Shown here one piece after another: positions 12,209-27,200 of a stretch of DNA of 64,000 nucleotides. The position numbers and the translations under genes were made by a program. Below the pieces are notes generated by a model. That model was not told the DNA's origin. It searched no databases and worked only from the letters and a program-made list of their open reading frames with translations. Position 1 is the stretch's first letter, and each line of letters begins with the position of its first letter. This DNA comes from Undaria pinnatifida (Eukaryota > Sar > Phaeophyceae > Laminariales > Alariaceae), in the NCBI GenBank assembly GCA_012845835.1, contig JABAKD010000025.1:32122314-32186313 (forward strand), read 5' to 3'.

Positions 12209-15200
12209 CTGGAGAAGGGAAGGAGGGGGGCAGGGGAGGAGGCGAGGAGGTAGTGACGGGGGGGAGAGGGGGTGGATGGGAAAAAGGGGAAGGGTGGAGG
12301 ATGGTGGACTATGAACAATGACGACGATGAACAAACAAGAAGAACGCGGGTAATAGGCAACTCGTGAGGCAGTGCGCTGTCCTCGATTGCAGACACGGAA
12401 TCCGCGGAAACGAAAATTCCCCATTCGAAAATGTACCAGGTGTGCACAACATCCGCGCACGCAAGCTGTTGTTCAGATGAATTCCAACCTTGGTCTTTGG
12501 TCTAATCCAGGCCACATGCGCGCCATTGAATGGTTCGTGCACAGCGATGCCCGCTTGTGCCTGAACGTTTTATGCCCAACACAGGCGGGTTCGCAATGGC
12601 TACATGTTTTTCTCTACCTAGGCCCAGTAGGAAAACGTGGAAATGTCTGCAGTTCCAAATTCCCAACGTTCTGCCGCTGACCATGAACGGTTCATCCGGA
12701 AATGTGTTTTAGTGATAACGCTTGAGAGTTGAGACTTCTTCCGCGTGTAAGGTCGAGTTGTAAGCGGTTGAGAATTTTTGTAGATGATAGGATGGAGCAC
12801 GCATGAAGGGACGTTTGTCGTGCATGCAACGGAACACGGCATGTGCAGGCCAAAAACACACGAGTGTTCACCCCTCCGGGCGTGTAAGAGACCTCCCCGA
12901 GACAACATCGATGCGTATCCCTGTACCTGTGAGATGATTTGCCAAACGGTGACGACGATCTTAATCGCTGTAAGGGGGAGCATCTTGACCAGGAAGGTCT
13001 GGCAGTACCAGTACTTCTGCCTCCAGAAACCGCGCGCTACACCCGTGTCCTGTTCTGACCCTTCGTGTACCACACTCCTCAGGTGCGAAAATAGCAGTCC
13101 GACTATGACAATAAACGACAAAGACAGGAATATTGTAAATCCCAGCGCCAATCGGCTTCGACTTCCTGAGCACTCGTGACAGCTGTAGGCGACTCCAGGG
13201 GCATATCCGTCGGCACATATCGCACAGTCTCCATGGACAGACAGCAGACCGAGGGAAGGCACAGAAAGGGCAGGGCACGCCAATGATGCTGTATCAATAT
13301 TAGCCGTTCAAAAGGACGCTTACAGTACACATAAATGCCACGAGAGTAACCCTAACCCCAAGTTTATATTTCTCCCTCCAACGTTGAAATTCATACCTGG
13401 TATGTATATACTTCGAAGTACGAGTATCGGCATGCATTATTCTATTCTTGCACCCCGAAGACGAATGCTTCGACGGCGGTACTGACAATCTTCCTGAGGT
13501 ATGCTCATTCCAGGAGCTTTTTACTACCTTCAAAACCTGATTTTTCTATTTGAAAACGCGATCAAAACCCATTGAACAGTCCTATGCCCTAGATACGTGA
13601 CAACCCTTAACTGTCATATTTCGGAAAGAAAAACAAATACGCAGCTCTCCACGTCGGTCTCAACGTCGGTCTCAGTTTGAGGAGCTCCGTCACCCAGAAG
13701 AATTGTGGTCGAAAAATCGTGACCAGTGTTGCATCATCGCACGTATCACCCTTCTACTGTACTTATACGAGCGTATTTCAAAGCCGACGTGTTGAAGGGT
13801 ATTTTTTCATGAGTCTAGTTGCTTGCCCAGCGTGTTGTAGTGTACATGTTGCATTGGAGAACTGGCGGCGACTGTAGAATACCCGACCGGTTTTCGGATA
13901 AAGCACCGAACAATTTGACTCACAAGGGCCCTCGTAGCCCGTACTGCAGATGTCCGGGACGTCGCTCCCGGGGCAGGCTTCCTCCTGGTAGCAGTGGACG
14001 ACCACGTGACTGCGCTTCGAGGTACGGTAGTAGCCTTGCTTCAGGCTAAGGCTCGATACGGTCGTGCCGCTCGTCAAGGCCTCAGCGCCCGTCGGCGGGT
14101 CTACGCAGAGAGGCAACCCGTCAAGGCTGATCTCTTCGTCGTAGTTATCCTCGCCTATGCTGGTGGAACATCTGGAACAAACTTCATCGAAGCAGTCAAA
14201 GCAAAATTCGTCCTCCTGTTCCGTTGAAGCGACAGGGTTTCGAGTAGGCCGACATGAGTAAATCCCGCACGGTTGTAAAACCAATGAAGAAACCTTTACT
14301 AATCCAATGTATATAGCAAGGCGTAATCAACCAGACAACCCCGTGGCGACAACAACGGCATGCCATGTGCATTAGACCGAAAACAAGCTATGATACGCAT
14401 TGAGACAGTTAATCGATGGCAATATTTATAGCCGCTCTGTTGGCATGATTTGATGCTTTTTCGAACAACAGAAGATGCAAGTTTCCCCCTACTCTGAGTA
14501 GAATAGTAGTGCTTATCGTTACAGGTTGTATGGGGCTCGATTCTACGTCAGGCGTTTCCCGAATGTCACTGTCTGCAAGAGTAAGCTCCATCCCCTTCTT
14601 GCTTACCAACGCGCGCGATGTCGCTGTCGGCTGCACATTCCATTTTCTGATTTAACCAACGCCAAGGTGAGTGAACTCGGATTTCTCTCACGAGCAGTTT
14701 AGGCTGTTTGCGTGAGTTACTCGAGACCTCTCTGAACCCCCCGAACTAACCTATCTTTTGTGGGGGCAAGGTACCAAACAATGCCATGATGCACAATGCC
14801 ATGATGCCATGACGCTAAATACCACGAAGCCGCAAAACACCTAAGGTATACTCACAGGTATTCGTGCCCGAGTTGTTCTGAGCAGCTCAAAACAAGTCAC
14901 GCCCCTACCGTACCGCAATGTGCACAATAATATACTACACTTTACTATATACGATTTACTATGTACTATACTGCAGCATATAACAGAATATATTAGTATA
15001 TAGTGTAGTATAGTATGGTATAGTATAGCATAGCGTAGTATAGTACCAGGTATAGCATAAACAATATAGGCAGTATATCATACCTTCAACTAAAGTAACT
15101 TTGGCATTATCCTCACCTGACTCTGGGAGATAAAACCGTACTCCCCTGCAGAACAGAAGTACGAGTTTTGCGAGAACGAAACGTTGGTAATTCCCTGGAG

Positions 15201-18200
15201 CAACCCGATGCTGATCATGGCAGGGCCTTCAGCGCCTGCCATGTTGCCCTCGAACATTGTGTCTACAAGCCACAGGGACCCCGTGTGAAACACTGCGCCC
15301 CCGGAGTATTCTGTAAGCACCGTCGGGTGCAGAGTGCAAAGCGCAAGGAGCCGAGGGCACGAGGGTATCATCTCACGGCCTGGAATTCCGTATGTGCGAT
15401 ATATATGTAACGCATACAATACCGGCGTACATACCATATATCCAGTACAACGAATAGCGAGCCTGGGCACAGGTGTTCGATTTCGACTTTGCATTGTGCC
15501 GATTTTTCAGATTGTATGGCCATGGTAGTGGCGATGGTGGTGACGATCGCGCTCTAACCCTGAGACAGTAAATTAGTGATTCTACGATAGCACCCCCCCC
15601 CAAACCAGCGATTTTGTTTAACTCTTCAACGAACGTTTCACTGCTGCTCGACACCAGACAGGATGCGACAAAAAATAAGAGCTTCGTGGATTTTCTTGTT
15701 TGCAAAGGAACGACCATCGAACGATGACGTCGGGGTGGGTGGCAATGAAGGGGCGCCGTATTCCAGAAGATACGACCGGGAGTTCGATTCAAAACCGGCG
15801 GTTTCGTTGAAGAAAAGGGTGTTGGGGGGGCTACCGTAGAACGACTAAAATGTCAACCCATACACAAGCGTCACACCACAAGCGTGCCGCGTTCGTTAAT
15901 AGAAGGATTGGTATGTTCCGTTCTCGAACGTGTTTCGCCTATTAACGCCTGTGTGCGATAGCTCAACGAAGATAATCATGAAGAGTACATACTTGCAATG
16001 TTTCTTTTGAATGTAGCGGTGGTGAAGACGTCCTCTCCAGTGCCGGTGTACAGGTATACTGCTCCCCCGTCGTTAGCTTCGTTGCCGTTGAAATTGCAGG
16101 AGGTGAACTCCGTTTGTTCGTCTCCCGTCGAAGCAACGTAAATGGCGCCGCCGAATTCTGCCTCGTTGGAGTCGAAGGTTGCGTTATTGAAGCGTAGAAG
16201 GTCAGCTCCAACGGTATACATGGCGCCTCCTTGGCTGTCTGCAGTATTCTCGAAGAACGTTGCGCTTCCGATGAGCCTGGGATCAAACTTGGTATCGAAG
16301 CAGGAAGACCCTGCAGTGCGCCAAAGCAACAGCAACACAACGCAAGCTTCAGGCGGGGCATCGTGACGTGCCGATCAAATGCAGAAGGCACAACGTCGTT
16401 GAACGTTGCCCGCGGAATCAAGTTGCAGTCAACAGCGTAGAGTAGCGCACTGTAGGGTAGTGTACCGATGTGTATACAGTAGCTCGCGTTTGTCAAAGAA
16501 ACGTCCTCCATGACTGAAGGTCCTGAATAAGACAAGCAGACAACTATACTATGATTACTGTAGCACACTATTAAAACCAGTGGTTCACCTTGTAGCAATT
16601 ACCAAGGTCATATAACGAACACTGTCAGTCTTCTTGTGGTTGTTGTTGTTGTCATTCTCACATTAACCCTAACCCTAACCCTTACTCGCCAAATTAATCC
16701 CGTAGTCACAGTAGTGCATGGTCGAGTCACTCTGTAGTGGAAGAATACCCCGCCAGAAAAAGAAAAACGAACGTGGTACACGTATGTATCATAGCTGAAG
16801 CAGATCATGCATCCGCCAAAAACTCTTAAGTGAAGTCGGAAGCCACGAAGAACTCTATATATGAACATTTAGCATTCGTTTCGCTTCCGTTGCATACCTA
16901 GGCGATGGCATTGCTCATCAGGTTCATAATTGTTTTGGCTCCTAAAGTCGGTTTCGGTGTGAAGAACAGAGCAAGACAAACGGGAAGCCTCATCAAGTTC
17001 AGGTCCACCTGGTAACAAATCATGGACGTTCATCGCTGCTTGAACCATGCACAATCAGACCCCAACACGACGTCACGATGCCCTGGTGGGTGTCGAATTC
17101 ACTAGACTATACTTCCAAACCGACCAAGCCGTAAGGTATTCATTCTCCACATGCTCCACGTTTCACACATGTTCCCGCAACTTCTTCCTACAAAATGCGC
17201 CTTAGTAGCTACGAGAATGCCTCTACCTTCAGTCCAACCACAGTTGCAGGTCAGCCCACTAGGAAAGCCAGGCGTGCTGCGCAGTAACTCTACCTGACGC
17301 AATGATACCAATAGCAGCAACAACCGATCGTCAGCTGAGTAGGCCGACGTCTACCAGATACGGTTTTGTTCAGACTGATCAAAACTCCATCAGTACACCA
17401 CCACCTACAGAATTGTTCAGGGCCCTGACCATGAAAGATTCTCCGCTATCTCCGACTACAACTCTCAAGTGAGGCCTGTACCAACTAGCGGCGAAAGTGT
17501 TGCCTCCCAGTAGAAAAGGCAAAGTGATACGCCGGATAATTCCGTCGATTTTGCCGCCGTGCCACATGCTGATCCGTTCTTGGGTACGCGGACGACGAAA
17601 ATCGTTGAAAGGCTGAAACGGTTGCACTTTAAGGTTAGGTAGCCACCTGGACACTGTTTGAGAGAGAGTCGCTCGTCGCTTGAGAGCTTTTGGTCAGCAA
17701 TCGTAAAGCATCTGCTGTGATATATAGACAGTAGTAATGTGTCTCCACGCCACCTACACTACATATCACTGAGCGCGGCGACGTAAGGCAGTACTATGGA
17801 ATCTTTTTTTCTGTAGAACATGCAGTTCACGCGACGTACATCATTTTTGGCGGCGGCGATTACCCTCTATCCTCTGTTTTATGTTCAAACATGTCTGATT
17901 ATAATATCATTGAGGATCATATGATCTACGAACGCCTATATCCTCCGAAGTATCCTCGTACTTTTCATATCGCAGACAGAGCGCTGACGCATACGGGATT
18001 TGTCCAGCTTTCACGAACGAAACAGCATCGTAATTCCTTACCTCGACCGTCGTCAAGCTCCTCCCCAGTGTCAGATCTGCTGCCCGATACAGAGAAGTCA
18101 CAATACGAACCCGCAATAGCACCTATGCATAATCAACAACATTGGGGCAAGGTGCAAGCGGTGGGCACCCACCCAATCATTCATTCATTAAAGGGGTGCA

Positions 18201-21200
18201 GATCGCGGGCGAGGTGCTAAAAGTGCTAAAAGTGCTAAAAAACACCACGGAATTTTCCACCTGTACGTGACAACGTCGTCGGTGTCGTTCTCCCGCAAAC
18301 TGGCCTAATAATCAGTCAAGTCCGTGGTGTCAGTGTGGATAACTTACAGTGCCTGGAGTACAGAAGTAGGGTTAGGGATACCCCAGGGGAAAAATGCGAC
18401 AGCCTAAACGTGGTACATGTAAAGATTATTGCTGAAGCAAGGCATACATCCTCCAAAATACTAAAAAAAAAAACACTTCCACGCAGTTGACATCACCTCA
18501 TTATTTTTCTAGCCATACATGCCGTTGCTCCAATTCATCCGCCCCCCACCGCCAACGCCCCTTCCTTCCCCACCACCCGCACCATCGCCTAGATCTAGCA
18601 CCACGCGTATAGCAAGCCCCTACATCTATGCGACCTAAACCTGTTGAAACACTCTGTTGTCCCAACCCCGCTCACCCCACCCCCTCGAACACTCCGCCCT
18701 CTCTGTACTGTGTGTACGACTTGCAGGATATACACGATAAACTGGTGCATTCCTTCCCAAGCCGTCACACTTATCCCCTCAAAGGATTTATAGTTTCCAC
18801 GAACAGAATAAGTTGCCCCGCCCGTCCCCCCCCGCCCCCCGCTCCCTCTTGTTCAAACCCAGGCCCCCACGCCCTGAAAACCTACGCCCCCCCCTCACCG
18901 GTTATACGACTTACAGGATACACGTGATAAACTGATGCATTTCCTTTCACAGCTGTTCGATGTTGTCCGCTTAAAAAAACGGGTTTTATAGTTTCCGCGC
19001 ACAACCTGACTAACAGAACCCTGTTGACCCTGATAAGCTACACTGTAGTTGAAAGGGGAGTCACCGACCTATATCCTTAATAAGGAACACACAACCCGTT
19101 ACACGCGCGATCGGAGTATCACACACAACTTGCAAAGATGAGTTTCGGCGAAATAATCGATCTCACAGCTGGAGTGTATTGTCATTTTTATTGATACATC
19201 TAGGACCTAAAATGTACCAGGTATAAAAACGGGCGTAAATGTGAGCGGCTCCTGAACCATGTCGATGCTTGACCCCATCACTGGTGCGCTCCAGATTAGA
19301 CTATAGTGTGCAATGTAATTATGTGCAGCAAACAACTCTTGTGCCGGTTGTTGCTGCTCACAGGGTTACCGTGGATAGCCGGACACACCAACACATCCCA
19401 TTACACCATTGCACCATTACACCATTACACCATTACATCATTACACCAATACATCATTACACCATTACACCATTGCACCATTACACCATTGCACCATTGC
19501 ACCATTACACCATTACACCATTACATCATTACACCATTACACCATTACACCATTACACCATTGCACCATTACACCATTACACCATTACACCATTACACCA
19601 TTACACCATTACACCATCACACCATTACACCATTACACCATTACACCATTACACCATTACACCATTTCAAGATCAGTCGTCGCGGAGGCATACACACAAC
19701 ACGAAAACACTGATTACTGCGTCGGCCCCAATTTTGGCGATTCCACTGCAATATTGTAATATGGCATATCCTCCGTATTCAACGAGTGTGTGGCAAGGCG
19801 CAATGCCTTGTGTTGCGGCCGTGAACGTACAACGCAAGCGTGAAACCCCATATGGCACATCGATAATGTTACGAGTAACGAATGAGAGAACCAGAAAGAT
19901 ACAGCACGTGCTGCACTAACGACGGTTCATGGCACGCTCACGTTCGGAGCAACTCCGGACGCCAAGAAATAGCAAATCATCGACAGGGTAGGTCAGCAGT
20001 TCGGCACGCAATTTTTATATTCACAATCTAAGTTAGGATTGAAGCCCGCCGGTGGAAGCGTCCCCCTCTATAACTGGGTAAATCTGACACTCTTAAACAT
20101 CCATGACAATATAGCCGTTTCCCCCCCCCCCCGCCCCCACCCCCCACCCTCCCCCCCCAACCCATCCCAACCCCACCCCCTCGAACACTCCACCCTCTCT
20201 GTACTCACTGATTGTACGAATTACCCCAGGATATACATGATAAACTGATGTATTATTTCCAAAAATGTCACATTTATCCCCTCAAAATAATGTATAGTTT
20301 CCAGGCACATATTGAGCTGCCCCCCCCCCCCCCCCCCCCCCCGCCCCAACCGCCCCCCCCCCCCCCCCCGCCCCCAATAATATACTGGTGCCAAAACCGT
20401 CAGATTTATCCCCTCGAAAGGATTTATAGCTTACATGCACAAATTGCCCATTTCCCCCCCCCCTCCCCCGCCCCCCTCCAAACCCGCTCGCTCTTGATCA
20501 AAACCAGGCCCCCCTTTCCCTTTATAGCTGTCAGATTTTGTCCCCCTCAGAAACGGGTTTTATAGTTTCCGCGCACAGACTGACTAAAATCATCCTGTTG
20601 ACCCTGATAGCTACACTGTAGTTGTAAGGGGAGTCGCCGACCTATATCCTTAATGAGGACACACAACTCGTAATGCGCGCGATCGGAGTATCACACACAG
20701 CTTGCAAAGATGAGTTTCGACGAAATCTTCGATCTCACAGCTGGAGTGTATTTTAATTTTTATAATATGTTTGGTGAGCTTATCTAGGCTTGGTTTTTGC
20801 CCATTCGACGGCGGACAAAAAAAACAAAAAACAAAAAACAGGAACAGCAGTCTTGTTTTGCCATACTTGTCTTTTCTTTTCTTCCCTTTCTTTTTTCGTT
20901 TTTCGCATTCTTGTCTTTTCTTTCCTTCATCTTTTCTTATATTTGTTTCTTTTTTCCAATTGAGTTGCGTCTGCCGTGCGAATGCGTAGACGTAGGTACT
21001 ACGTACGATGTATACGTGGAAGTCTTTCTTGGGTGGCAAGCGGTATCGTCGGGTTTTCCCAGGCGCGAGTAATGAGACGTATGCACCAGTATGGATCTGG
21101 CACATCGTAGGCTGACTCCCAATTTCACTTTTATATCTTTCTGGTGGAGGCATGAAATGCGTCAGCTGCGATATATGCGTGTACCACCCGTGGATTGTTT

Positions 21201-24200
21201 GTGTGTTTTCCCTGGGGTATTCCGCAGCTCCAGGGTGACTGGAGCCTATCCTGTGACCATGGACTTGATTATGCGATTAATGTGAGAACAACGTCGTGGA
21301 ATATCGTTGGCTGCGGACTCCATACGGAAAAAAAACTATTTTTTTGCGCCTGGCCTTGAAACGTGAAGCACTTCACATGCTGTTGCTGTTGCTGTTGCTG
21401 TTGTTGTTGTTGTTGTTGTTGTCTCACATTAGCTCTTGAAAAAAACCGAGAGTGTGTGGTCACACAAAGGTGCTGGAGCCCTAGGGCTAGGGAGATCCGA
21501 CAAACCAAATGGAATCCAACTTCGTTCGGGAAATACTACGCTTTCCCACCTAAAACGCACGTGGCTTCCCTCAGCACAAAGAAAGGGAAACAGCATAGGA
21601 AGAGTATTTTATCTTGTGCAAGGAGGCTATTGCAGTGCTCTCACCACGTGGTCAACGTCATGTGCAAACACAGACCACCATGATACGCATTATATAAAAA
21701 TATTTCAAGGACGTCAGCCATGAGTTCGACCGATAATGGGTCAAAACTCATCTTTGCAAGCTGCGCTGTTGGTATTTGTCATATACTAAGGGATGTCTTC
21801 TTGCTACAACCGTCAGGTTTGTTCCCTTTAAGGATTTATAGTTTCCGCGCACATATTGAAATGTCCCGCCCCCCCCCCCCCCCTTCCCTCCCCCTCCCCC
21901 GATTCCTCTTGTTCAAGATCCCCCTACCCCTTTCCCCCCCCCCTCCCCCGATTCCTCCCCCCCCCCTTCCCTCTTTTTTTTTTTCCCTAGTTTGTTCAAA
22001 CGCCCCACTTACAATCGAAATAGGCCAGAGTAATAAACCCCTTTACGCAGTTGATATCACGTCATTCTCTTTCTGACCATCCATGACGTAGTTTTCAATC
22101 TTTCTCCCCACCCCCCTCAACCCCCCCCCCTCCAACGCCCTCTTTTCCCACCAGCCGCACGATCGCCTAGACCTAGCCCCACGCGTATAACAAGCCCCTA
22201 CATAGCTTTGATCTCACAGCCGGTGTATTTGAATATTATATGTGACGTAAACCTCCTAAAAAGCCCTTTCCCCCCCCCTCCCCCCCCAATTTTCGCTCTC
22301 CCTCGCTCAAACGCCCCACCTAACATCGAAATCCGCCAGGGTAATAAACACTTCCACGCACTAGAAATCACCCCATTATCTTTCTAGAGCCATCCATGCC
22401 GCTGCTGCAATACCCACCCCCCTCCCGACCCCCTCCTTCCCCGCCACCCGCACCATCGCCTAGACCAAGCACCACGCGTACAGCAAACCCCTACATCCAT
22501 GCGACCTAAAGCCCTTTCGCCCTCCCCCCCCCCCCGCCCCCCTCCCCCCCCCCGCCCCCCTCCCACCCCCGCTCCCCTCCAACCCCCGCCCACCTCCCCC
22601 CCCTCGCTCCCACCCCCCACCTCCCCACACCCCCACCTCCTCGAACACTCCGCCCTCTACTCACTGGTTGTACGACTCACAAGATACATGATAAACTGGT
22701 GACTTCTTTCCCAAACCGTCACACTTGTCCCCTTAAAGGATGTATAGTTTCCACGCACGGATTGAGCTGCCCCACCCATCCACCCCCCCTCTCGCCCCCC
22801 CACGCCCGCTCCCTTTTGATCAAAACCAGGCCCCCACCTCCTTACAAACTCCGCCCTCTCCACACCTGTTGTTCGACTTAGAGGATTCACTTGATAAACT
22901 GATGCGTTTCCTTCCACAAATGTCAGATTTTGCCCCCCTCAGAAACGGGTTTGATAGTTTCCGCGCACAGACTGCCTAACATCACTCTGTTGACCCTGAT
23001 AGCTACACTGTAGGTGCAAGGGGAGTCGCCGACCTATATCCTTAATTATTGAGGACACGCAACCCGTAATACGCGCGATCTGAGTATCACACACAGCTTG
23101 CAAAGATACTTTTCGACAAAATCTTCGATCTCACAGCTGGATTGTATTTTGATTATAGTATATAGTCCACAAAAATATTGTTTTTCTGCACTTTTACGGT
23201 TGGTGTTGGTATTTTTTGAAAAAAATAAGGACGTTAGCCGTGAGTTCGACGAATTTTGGGTCAATACTCATCTTTGCAAGCTGCGCTGTTGGTACTTGCA
23301 ATATACTATGTGGGTGAGTTTTTTAAATGGGAGGGTTATATACATTTGTTTTTTGCTTTTTCTTAGGGTTAAGGTTGGAGTTAGTATTTTTATGTTAGGT
23401 GGGGAATTTTGAGCTTGCCCGTCCGAATAGGTTGCCACTACTACTTCTTTTTTATTTCTTTTGATCTTTCTTTTCTGTTCTTTTTTTTTTCCGTTCTTTC
23501 CAATGGACTTTAGTCTGTCGTGCGTATGCGTAAGTGATAGGTACTACGTTAATATATATATTTACAAAAATAGCCTGCTGCATTTTCGAAGTTACTGAAG
23601 CTTTTCGACATACACACGCATCCATATACAACGGCAGCTTGCGCTGCCGGGGTTGCAACGAAGACCACTGATAGGGACAGCTTACGCTATACCTACAATG
23701 GGACCCGAAGGGTGCGCCAGCTAGCGTTGGGCTGCGAAAGCAGCTGAGTTAAATCGACACACGACGCGTATGAAAATACGTGAAAGTGTGGTGAGCTACT
23801 TTTACCCCAACGCCGTCACCGCAGCCTCCACCGCCACCGCCACCGCCGCCGCACGGCCACCGCCGCCGCACGGCCACCGCCGCCGCACGGCCACCGCCGC
23901 TGCTACTTTTGCTGCTGCTGCTGCTGCTGTGCGACGGCTATTGTGCTGCGGCTGCGGTTTGTTTCTCTTGCGTTTGTTTCAAAACAAATAATAAAAACCT
24001 GGCTGCTCTGTTGTTGAGGTGATGCTCGTGGTAATCGAGCCAGGCCGAGCCGAGCTGCCGTGCCGCAACCCATCTGGCGGGACCATCGCACCGCCACCTC
24101 CGCCGCCGCCACCGCCGGTGCTGCGGTGCTGCTACTGCGCGGCTGCTGCTGTTGCTGCTGCGCTGCTGTTCGTCTCATGGTGTTGTGCTGGGCCTGCCCC

Positions 24201-27200
24201 CGTCGGTGAGTCTATTAATAGGTGCTACCGCACCATGTCTACATTCAAAATTTGATGCTGCCTCCACTCGCCGCCTGTGATATGGAGGCCGTATACGCCT
24301 TTTCTGTGATTAGTTCACCGCAAACACAACCGAAAGCATGCCGGAGTAAATCTGGCCTTTTTCTAGTATGATGGAGAATTTTTAGTGTTTCATTTTAACG
24401 CAAACACTCGAATATTCCTCGGGATATCGATGCATTATACCTGAATTGGTAACGTGGGGGGACACCGAAACTTACACGTGTCCCTAACATTTTTTCTTAA
24501 ACCCACAGCAACAGTCGTTGTCGTTGTCGTTGCTGCTCTCACATTAGCTCGCATAATCAAGTCCGTGGTCACAGGACAGGCTCCAGTCACCCCGGAGCTG
24601 AGGAATACCCCAGGGGAAAACGCAAACAAACCGAAGGTACGCGCATACATCACAGCTGACGCAATTCATGCCTCCACCATAAGCATATAAAAGAAAAAAT
24701 CGGGAGTCAACGTACGATGTGCAAGGTCCATAACGGTGCATGTACGTCTCACTACTCGCGCCTGGAAAAAACGACTATACCGCTTGCCACCCAAGGAAGA
24801 CTACCACGTGTATATTGCACGTAGTACCTATCACTAGGCATACGCACGACAGATTCAATTAGAAAAAATAATCAAAGAAAATAAAAGAAGATAAAAGAAA
24901 GGAAACAAGCGAAAAGAACGCGAGAAAACGAAAAAGGAAACGAAAGAAAAGGAAAGACAAGAAAAGACAAAAAAAAACAAGAAAAGACAAGACACGAAGA
25001 GGAAGCAAGGAAAGGAAAAGAGAAAAAAATGGCGTACTAGCAGACCCTAGGAGCTGACTAACGACGGCATTGGGCTTATAGAGCCCCCCCCCCCCCTCCC
25101 CCTCCCCCGCCCCCTCCTCTGTGTGTAGAAATTGATTTACCAGCCAGTAGCCAGCAGCTGTCACACGCTAAGAAATTGCTCTCTGATCGTTGAACATGCT
25201 TAGCATGTGTGAGTGAAAACTATTTGACGCAGAGGCACTATCACTAGCTGACCATGAGGTAACGGTAACGGTTACGTGTAGTCTAACATAGTCAAACCCT
25301 AAGATGATAACCAATTACTGGGGGTTGTTCGTTATGCGAATGCAGATGCAGTGCATGCCTTAAACATTTCACGGTGCGCACGTCAGCGATCTTTTTCCGT
25401 CACTGAGTTTATGATAACAATGATGCGAGGGTTTCCGTACTAAAAATTCAACAGCCCAAATCGAATGGACAGCGGTGAACTATCGTAGGCCGCAATATGC
25501 ACAAGGTTGTGTTCCTTACTGGTCAGCGTCATGTATACGAACAATATCAAGGCGACAGTAGGCTTCTGTTGACAACAGTAGACCAGACAACAGTGTTACC
25601 AGATTACGGTGGATCAAGAGATTCGACAAAGTTCAAATAAAGTAACCGCGCCGTTGCATCGTTTCATGAGTTTCGCCTACAAGATGCCCGCATGACGCTA
25701 AAGATATCGATTTCTCACCCCCGTCGGATGCCGTGTTGTAGGCAAAATATGAGCTGCCGGTGATAAACACGTCCGTGAAGTTGTCGGCGTAGAATGCACC
25801 TGCGGGGTAATAGGGCAAATACGAAGTATGTAATACATGACAACGTACACGAATATGGAGAGCGAGAGGAGGTAAATCAGACGATGGGCGCTTCACGGCA
25901 GCCCTTCCCGCCCTAGGCAATACCACCCCTTGCGATTCCACCATGTTGGCGGCTTGTATGTCCCAGCAGCGATGCAAATAGAAAGGGCTGGTGCACGATA
26001 TATTGAAAGCATGGCAGTAATGGAGGTATGCCACCAAACCTCATTCCAGCACTGGCCTTTTCCTATGTTAAGGTTTCCCCCGTACACCACAGATTGCTAT
26101 CATCCGGGTTTGGAGTAGCCGCTGTGTCGTTGTTCCCTCATACGACGACATATTTTGCTCCGTTCGAACGTAATACCCGCCCTTTCCGAGTTGGTTTGCC
26201 AATCTTTTACTTGCAACGATTAAATATCCACGTGGAGGAGTGAACAATCACTCCAAGCGTCAGGACCGAACGCAGCCTGACGTCATCCACGACTCCGGTA
26301 TGAACTCGACACGCCTCGCCTCACTCAAAAGGCATGATCATCTGCAAAGCACTTATGAAGCACTCTTGGAGCACTTTGAGGTCGCAACGTGTTACATGCG
26401 TGCAGTGTATCAGGTACAGTCCTGCTGAATTGTGGCGAAAGCCTAGAACACCTTCAACGGCCAAGGGTTAGGGCTACCTCCCTACTGTTCTGGCGACCGT
26501 GAGGGAACCGTGCAAAAAACACGCGACATCATGCAACACGTTCAAGGCCAATAGTCACCTCCGAATATCCCCGCTGAATTGTAACGAAAGTCTGAGAAGC
26601 CGTTGATGTGTATTGTAGACGTGGAGCCATCTATTGCACCTGCGCAGGAACCCCAACAATAAAAAACGCTCACCGTTAGTTTGTATCAGGTATAGTTCTG
26701 CTGAGGTCTGCTGATAGTCCGTGATGTGGATGGTGGACGTCGAGCCGTCTATCGCAGCCAACCAACCAGGCATTCAGAGTAAACACACTGGCTCCCCAAG
26801 GACCCAGAAGCACAATGGTGGTGTCAAACGGTGTGATTCGGTGTACGGCGATCGCTACATGGGGCATACACTTCGGATTGCCGACAAGGTGCAGATGGCG
26901 AGGGGAGCACAAGAATAGTGGTAAACGGCACCGCACAGGGTAACGGCTTGACTGGCATCGAGCGTTCCAACACTTCGGTACCGATATCCAGTAAAATCAG
27001 CACATTGACCGGCCGAAAAGTGGTATTGGTTGGGATCTGTGAAGGCGGTAAGGACACCAATGATAATACCGGCACACGTGTTTGTATCTGCCGATCAGTT
27101 GTGCACTCCAAGCAGAACTTGGTCCAAGAAAAAGTACGTAGGGCGCCAGCGCTATTGTAGTCCCTACTGTACGTGATGTCCTACGGTACATGCTGTAATA

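Noticed and set aside
14596-14640. A 40-nt possible exon (KMECAADSDIARV) between exons 11 and 12
   Set aside because: It would end in phase 1 with no matching acceptor in exon 12, while the direct phase 0 join of exon 11 to exon 12 gives the family-typical EYGF to VCSRC transition.
17379-17654. Minus-strand frame ending in ALNNSVGGG, a possible extra Pmp exon
   Set aside because: The end loosely resembles the F..N.A..GG motif, but the 27-residue spacing, split Gly codon and acceptor seen in true cassettes are absent.
19269-19919. 216-codon His/Tyr/Thr-rich open frame
   Set aside because: It is the translation of the 8-bp CATTACAC satellite; all frames are open because the unit lacks stops.
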